Shown: positions 59,691 through 64,000 of the stretch, one piece after another | Numbering within the stretch: position 1 is the stretch's first letter | Layout of the letters: each line of letters begins with the position of its first letter | Origin: Cryptomeria japonica | Taxonomy: Eukaryota > Streptophyta > Pinopsida > Cupressales > Cupressaceae | Reading direction: 5' to 3' | NCBI RefSeq assembly: GCF_030272615.1 | Contig: NC_081413.1 | Span: 553,747,136-553,811,135, forward strand | DNA length: 64,000 nucleotides | Translations under genes and position numbers: made by a program | Notes under the pieces: generated by a model | Databases searched by the model: none | Seen by the model: the letters and a program-made list of their open reading frames with translations, nothing else | What the model was told of the DNA's origin: nothing

Positions 59691-61156
59691 TCAAGTATAG
59701 TATTTCTTCAGATGGATGTTGTTGGTTGGTTCATCGAGCACATCACCTTCTGAAGTTGTTAGCTGATAGGCACTTGATCCATAAGCTGAGATGATGACAT
59801 AGGGGCCCAACTAGTTAGGTTCAAACTTCCCCTTCTTTTCTTGATCCTATTGATTTCTAGGATTTTCTTTGAGTACGAGATCATAGACTTTAAAATGCCG
59901 AGGGATGAATTTGTGGTTGTAGTTTCTACACATGCACTGCTAGTATGCTTTGAGGTGATTATAGGCATGTTTTCATTTTTCATCTAGAAGCTCTAGTTCT
60001 TGTAATCTGTTTACACGATACTCCTCATCTAGAATGAGGCCTTTCAAAGATACTCTGAGTGATGGAATTTCTACCTCAAGAGGTAAAATTGCTTCTAATC
60101 CATACACAAATGAATATGGCATAGCTCTTGTAGGTGTCCTGATGCTAGTTTTGTATGCCCAAAGTGCCAGATTGAGTTGTACATGCCAATCCTTTCCTAC
60201 ATCATTTACTATTTTCTTTAGGATTTTCAATATTGTATTATTTGATGCCTCTGCTTGACCATTCTCCTGCGGGTAGTAAGGTGTAGAGAAACGATGTTGT
60301 ATTTTGAATCATTCACATAGTTCTCGTACATCTTGGTTTTTGAAGGGACGTCCATTATTTGTGATGATAGAACTGGGAATGTCGTATCTGTAGATGAGAT
60401 AATTGAGAATAAAAGAGGCAATTTGTTTACCAGTTATTGTGGTCATTGGGACTGCTTCAATCCCTTTTGTAAAATACTTCGTTGCAGTGATAATGAACTT
60501 GTATCCATTTGAAGATGAAGGGTGTATTTTGCCTACTAAGTCAAGTCCCCACTAACAGAAAGGCCAAGATATTATAAATGGTTGCAACTCCTGTGCTAGT
60601 GCATGTATAAGATTGCCATGGATTTGGCACTTAGGACATTTCTTTGCAAATTGATAAGAGTCCTTTTCCATCGTCGGCCAGTAATATCCCATTCTCAGAA
60701 GTTTTTTAACAAGAGTAGGACCACTTGAATGTGTGCCACAGATACCTTCGTGAAGCTCGTTTAAAGAAGAGTCAGTTTCATTACGATCAAGGAAACAAAG
60801 AAGAGTACCATCTAGACCTCGACAGTAAAGAGTATCAACAGTTAGGGTATAACAGGTGGCTTGCCGAATAAAGTTGTGTTTTTGGTTTTGAGATAGGTCA
60901 ATGGGTAGGGTATTGGTTTTAAGATAATCATATATTGTTTCCTATAAAGGAGAGTCTGAACCAGTTAAAGCATAGATAACATGGGATGTGGAATTGTCAT
61001 AAGCTGGGGAAAACAGTTGCTCTACTAGAAACTCATAATGGCTTTGTTGCTCTAGAATTTGTAGTAGTGAAGCGATAGTAGACATTGCATCGACTGCTCT
61101 ATTGTCCAACCTTGGTATTTTCTCAAAGGTGATTTGTACAAAATATTGTTTGAAGT
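59691..61156 (-). pseudogene. pol: Tat2 pol fragment: end of second RNase H and integrase
   Basis: It begins at the element F junction inside the second RNase H (ITFEKIPRLDNRAVDAMST). The integrase N-terminal zinc finger follows (LHEGICGTHSSG, then KKCPKCQIHG, an HHCC layout at about 60755-60620). The catalytic core is recognisable (LDLVGKIHPSS, IITNNGRPFKNQDV, FSTPYYPQENGQAEASNNT, LNLALWAYKTSIRTPTRAMP); the second acidic position of the core reads TNNG instead of TDNG. The C-terminal part has LGPYVISAYGSSAYQL and ends HLKKYYT at TGA 59693-59691. Stops at several positions (for example after SWPFC near 60555) show it is dead. Integrase would insert the cDNA copy. Confidence 0.85.
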
Positions 61157-62110
61157 TGTCATGCCCAAAATTTAAATTTAGGCAAAAACGAAACGATTTT
61201 TTTTTTTTAAATACAAATAAATTAACAAGTTCGCTTACACGACAAGCGTTAATGGATTTGCCATATCTATATTCGAGCTAATTCTGAAATGAACCAAGCA
61301 TCGATTTTTGTTAATCATATTTGCGGGAATCTAACTGGTTTAATTTTATCTTCACGAGAAACCTAGCCATTAAATTTTATTAAATCAATCACGTTAAAGA
61401 AATATAGGAGAGGGGGATTAATTCAATCTCCAATAAGACTATATAGTCTAAACATCCATTTTTATTTAGAAAATAATAATAATCGTTTTCAGTGACATTT
61501 AATTTTGATAATTAAATCCACAAGGGTAAAATTAATTACGAGTAGCTATTACTCGTCTCTAGAATGTCAATTAAAATTTAACCATTCTAACCTCAAATGG
61601 AAAGTGTTTAAATTTCTCCTTTTATATTCCATTTTAAAATTTAATGCCCAATTAAATTAACTAGGGCATAAATAAGTATTTATTACCCTTAATACATTTA
61701 AAAATTATAGGACTAGGCTTTATTTTTAAATTTATATTCATATATTTTTTTTTCTTCCTATTAGTAAATCATATAAAGGTATTTAAATAATCAAACTCCT
61801 TTAAATACATACTCCAAAACATATAACCTATATATATATTATTCCTTTAAAATATTTTTCCAACATCAAGATCAATTTTGTTCCCCAACCCTAATTAGGG
61901 ATTTCATTTTTTTATTTAAATCTAAACTTATTTACCTTTCCTCTTACCCTAGCTCTAACCGAGCTAGGGTTTTCTCTTCTTAAAATTTTATTATATATAT
62001 ATTTTTTAAAACTAACTGCATTACCCCGCAGGGCGGCCATGGCAGTGGTCGGATTTGGGCACACTCAGGAGGAAATGACGACGGGAGGAGGTCGGCGCCG
62101 CCGGAGACAC

Positions 62111-62315
62111 CACTATGCAAGACACAGTGGGCTCGGCCGCCGGCCACTGTGCACCGCACAGTGAGCATGGCCGCCCGCCACTGTGCATTGCACAGTGAGC
62201 TCGGCTCGTCGGCCACTGTGTAATACATAGTGCGCTCGGCCCACTGGCCACTGTGCCTTGCACAGTGTGCTTGGCCGCCGACCACTGTGCGTTTCACAGT
62301 GTGCTCGATCCGACC
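62111..62315. repeat. 34-35-bp tandem array, six copies, each with an inverted repeat
   Basis: Units start at 62111, 62145, 62179, 62214, 62249 and 62283. Each has the form CACTGTGC-N2/3-GCACAGTG followed by a GC-rich spacer (GGCTCGGCCGCCGGC variants). The two arms are palindromic, so each unit can fold as a short hairpin. Embedded in a GC-rich island within AT-rich sequence. Confidence 0.9.
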
Positions 62316-62355
62316 GATACCCACCGCAAGCAAGTTTTTTTTGTTTTAAATAAAA

Positions 62356-62390
62356 AAAAAAAATTATATATATATATATATATATGTTTA

Positions 62391-62425
<35 letters not shown>
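62356..62425. repeat. (TA)n microsatellites
   Basis: Two adjacent TA runs separated by GTTTATATT, next to A- and T-homopolymers. Confidence 0.9.
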
Positions 62426-62429
<4 letters not shown>

Positions 62430-64000
62430 GTTATTACAAATTAATTAAAAAAAATACTGAAAGAAGTTATATAATGTTTCTTTTTTTTTTTCTTTCTTTA
62501 ATTTATCTAATACAGAGATAAATAATGCATAAATATCAACATTCTGATTTTATTTTAATCTGTTTAATATCAAAGGTATAAATTGACATTTTTTTTTTTT
62601 CTCTGCTAAAATTTGAAGCAAATAAATGTAAAATAAAATCACAGCAAAGTAAATAGATGTAGATTTATTTTCTGAATTAAAGTAAACATTGATATCAATG
62701 AATTTAATAGCAATTTAACAATCTATAGTTTAATAACTCAAGTTAAGGAATTAGTAGAGAGGGATGCTTAAGATTTTTATTCCTAAAATTAATTGAGTAA
62801 TTTCTTTTTTTGCAACTATCATTTTCGAAGACCCAAAAACACAAAAATCTTACAATAGAAAATTTATACTACAATATATGCCTTAAAACAATATGCATAC
62901 AATCATTTAAATATTAACAATAACTATTATTCATATTTCTTTTTCTGCAAATAGAATGAAGATATGATTAATTTAAAAGCTCATTTTTCCACATTTCAAA
63001 TAAAGCAACTTTTGCATGCAAATCAAGCAATCTTTTTTTTTTAAAATAGAAAATAGAAGCAAAACTGGTTTTTTTACAACTTTTTCAATATTCTGCAACT
63101 TTACAAGATGTTTCTTTATTTAACTATAATGCTAAATCTCATGTCCTATTTCAAAATTACAACTTGCCTCTCATTCATCGAATGAGGTATATTTCTACTA
63201 ACAAATTTAAACAAAAATCTGCAAATGGATTTAAGTATCTTCAACAATAATCTTCTGCATCTTATCACTGTTCCTATTCTCTTCTCCTGACTTTCCTGCA
63301 TAATAAAACACAATATGACCACAGAGTGCTCACCTCCCAGCCTAGGCTAACTGGTAGCCACCCCGAGCTCGGAGAATCAAGTCCTAGACGGGTAACAAAC
63401 AGGCAAACACATAGAAGGCAAAATACATACAGATTTTCAGACACACTCCCAACTTGGCTTCACAACACCACACTTTGGTGGTGACTTTTTTTTCAAGGGT
63501 GGTAGTGGACCAATACCCTGAGGAGAACTGCAAGTATGAAATAAACAAGTAGCCACCTCATGGCACAATAAATATATCAAGAATCTCAACCCCTTATTCC
63601 TTATGCCCCCCAAAGGCATTCTAGCCTTATATCCCTCCTTATGACCCCCATTGCACAAACAGGCCATGCAGCAAGGGTCACACAAAGATCCCTTGTGATC
63701 ACTCTCAAACGAGAGTCTCTCACTCGAGGGTTGTCACTGCTACCACCCACAAGATCCTCTTCTCTCCCAAGAGTAAGAGGTCTTGAGAAAACTCCCAAAA
63801 CACAACAAGCATAATGAAGGATTTTCAAATGAAATTCTAAAACAAGACATACACAAAAACACAGATTTCTTTCACCATTCATACACTCAAACACATGCAA
63901 GAAAATAACCATTTTAAGGAATGATCAAACGAACCTTAATCTGCCCAATGGCAGTTTTGAAATTTGAGGAAGAGCTGCCCAATCCACGAATCTTTTTCCT

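Larger units (their letters stand above)
42210..61156 (-). mobile_element. Tat2: second Tat-type Ty3/gypsy element, 3' half, carrying nested elements E and B
   Basis: Minus-strand order: end of second RNase H and integrase (61156-59691), 3' region with element B inserted, antisense PMD gene (plus strand) with element E inserted, 75-bp tandem array, polypurine tract (43668-43651) and 3' LTR (43650-42210). The overlap with Tat1 pol shows a related but distinct family. Everything 5' of the second RNase H is missing, cut by element F at 61157. It inserted into the 3' LTR of element A. Confidence 0.82.
61157..64000. mobile_element. Element F: partial long-LTR element running off the right edge
   Basis: It begins TGTCATGCCC exactly where the Tat2 pol frame stops, resembling the TGTAATGCCC end of the element D LTR. 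No gag or pol is seen in 2.8 kb. It contains a GC-rich island with a hairpin repeat array (62111-62315), (TA)n runs (62365-62425) and poly-T/A tracts. Probably one very long LTR, as in D; orientation and far end are unknown. Confidence 0.5.

Noticed and set aside
61980..62333. 117-codon minus-strand ORF over the hairpin array
   Set aside because: Cys/His-rich appearance comes from repeated CACTGTG units; not a zinc-finger gene.

Overview
The window is plant nuclear DNA from a genome crowded with retrotransposons, most likely a gymnosperm (conifer-like). This rests on one compact, intact A-type cytochrome P450 gene with a single 131-bp intron, surrounded by about 60 kb of nested, mostly decayed LTR retrotransposons with very long LTRs, plus degraded PPR-gene remnants. 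The species cannot be named from sequence alone. No bacterial, organellar or viral genes were seen, and no CRISPR array.

Layout. 1-10741: 5' two-thirds of a large Ty3/gypsy element of the Tat type on the minus strand (Tat1: 5' LTR, tRNA-Trp primer site, leader, gag, protease with G-patch, RT, RNase H, second RNase H, start of integrase); it runs off the left edge. 10742-17580: AT-rich spacer holding the CYP76-like P450 gene (14141-15795, plus). 17580-20500: remnant of another gypsy element (gag and LTR). 20510-22460 and about 26000-26640: PPR pseudogene pieces separated by a 3-kb gag-only copia-like element (C, 22941-25969, target duplication TTTAT).

27031-42209: element A (plus), a non-autonomous copia-like element with a zinc-knuckle gag and a second long ORF but no reverse transcriptase or integrase. 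It is split by a young element D (31077-39932), which has a 4.46-kb LTR and no coding capacity. The right LTR of A is cut at 42209 by a second Tat element (Tat2, minus, 42210-61156). Tat2 carries an antisense plant-mobile-domain (PMD) gene, itself split by a short LTR element (E, 45779-49837). Its 3' region is also split by element B (minus, 52824-59527, target duplication AAAGA), a second copy of the A family. Tat2 is cut at 61157 by another long-LTR element (F), which continues past the right edge.

How the parts relate. The P450 is the only apparently functional host gene. Everything else is layered insertions. Order inferred from who interrupts whom: A before D and Tat2; Tat2 before B, E and F. 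D is youngest by LTR identity (two differences seen in about 694 bp). The most unusual content is the A/B family (gag-like protein plus a long unrecognised ORF2 kept in one reading frame in B, with no polymerase) and the antisense PMD gene of Tat2 with its own TATA box and splice acceptor.
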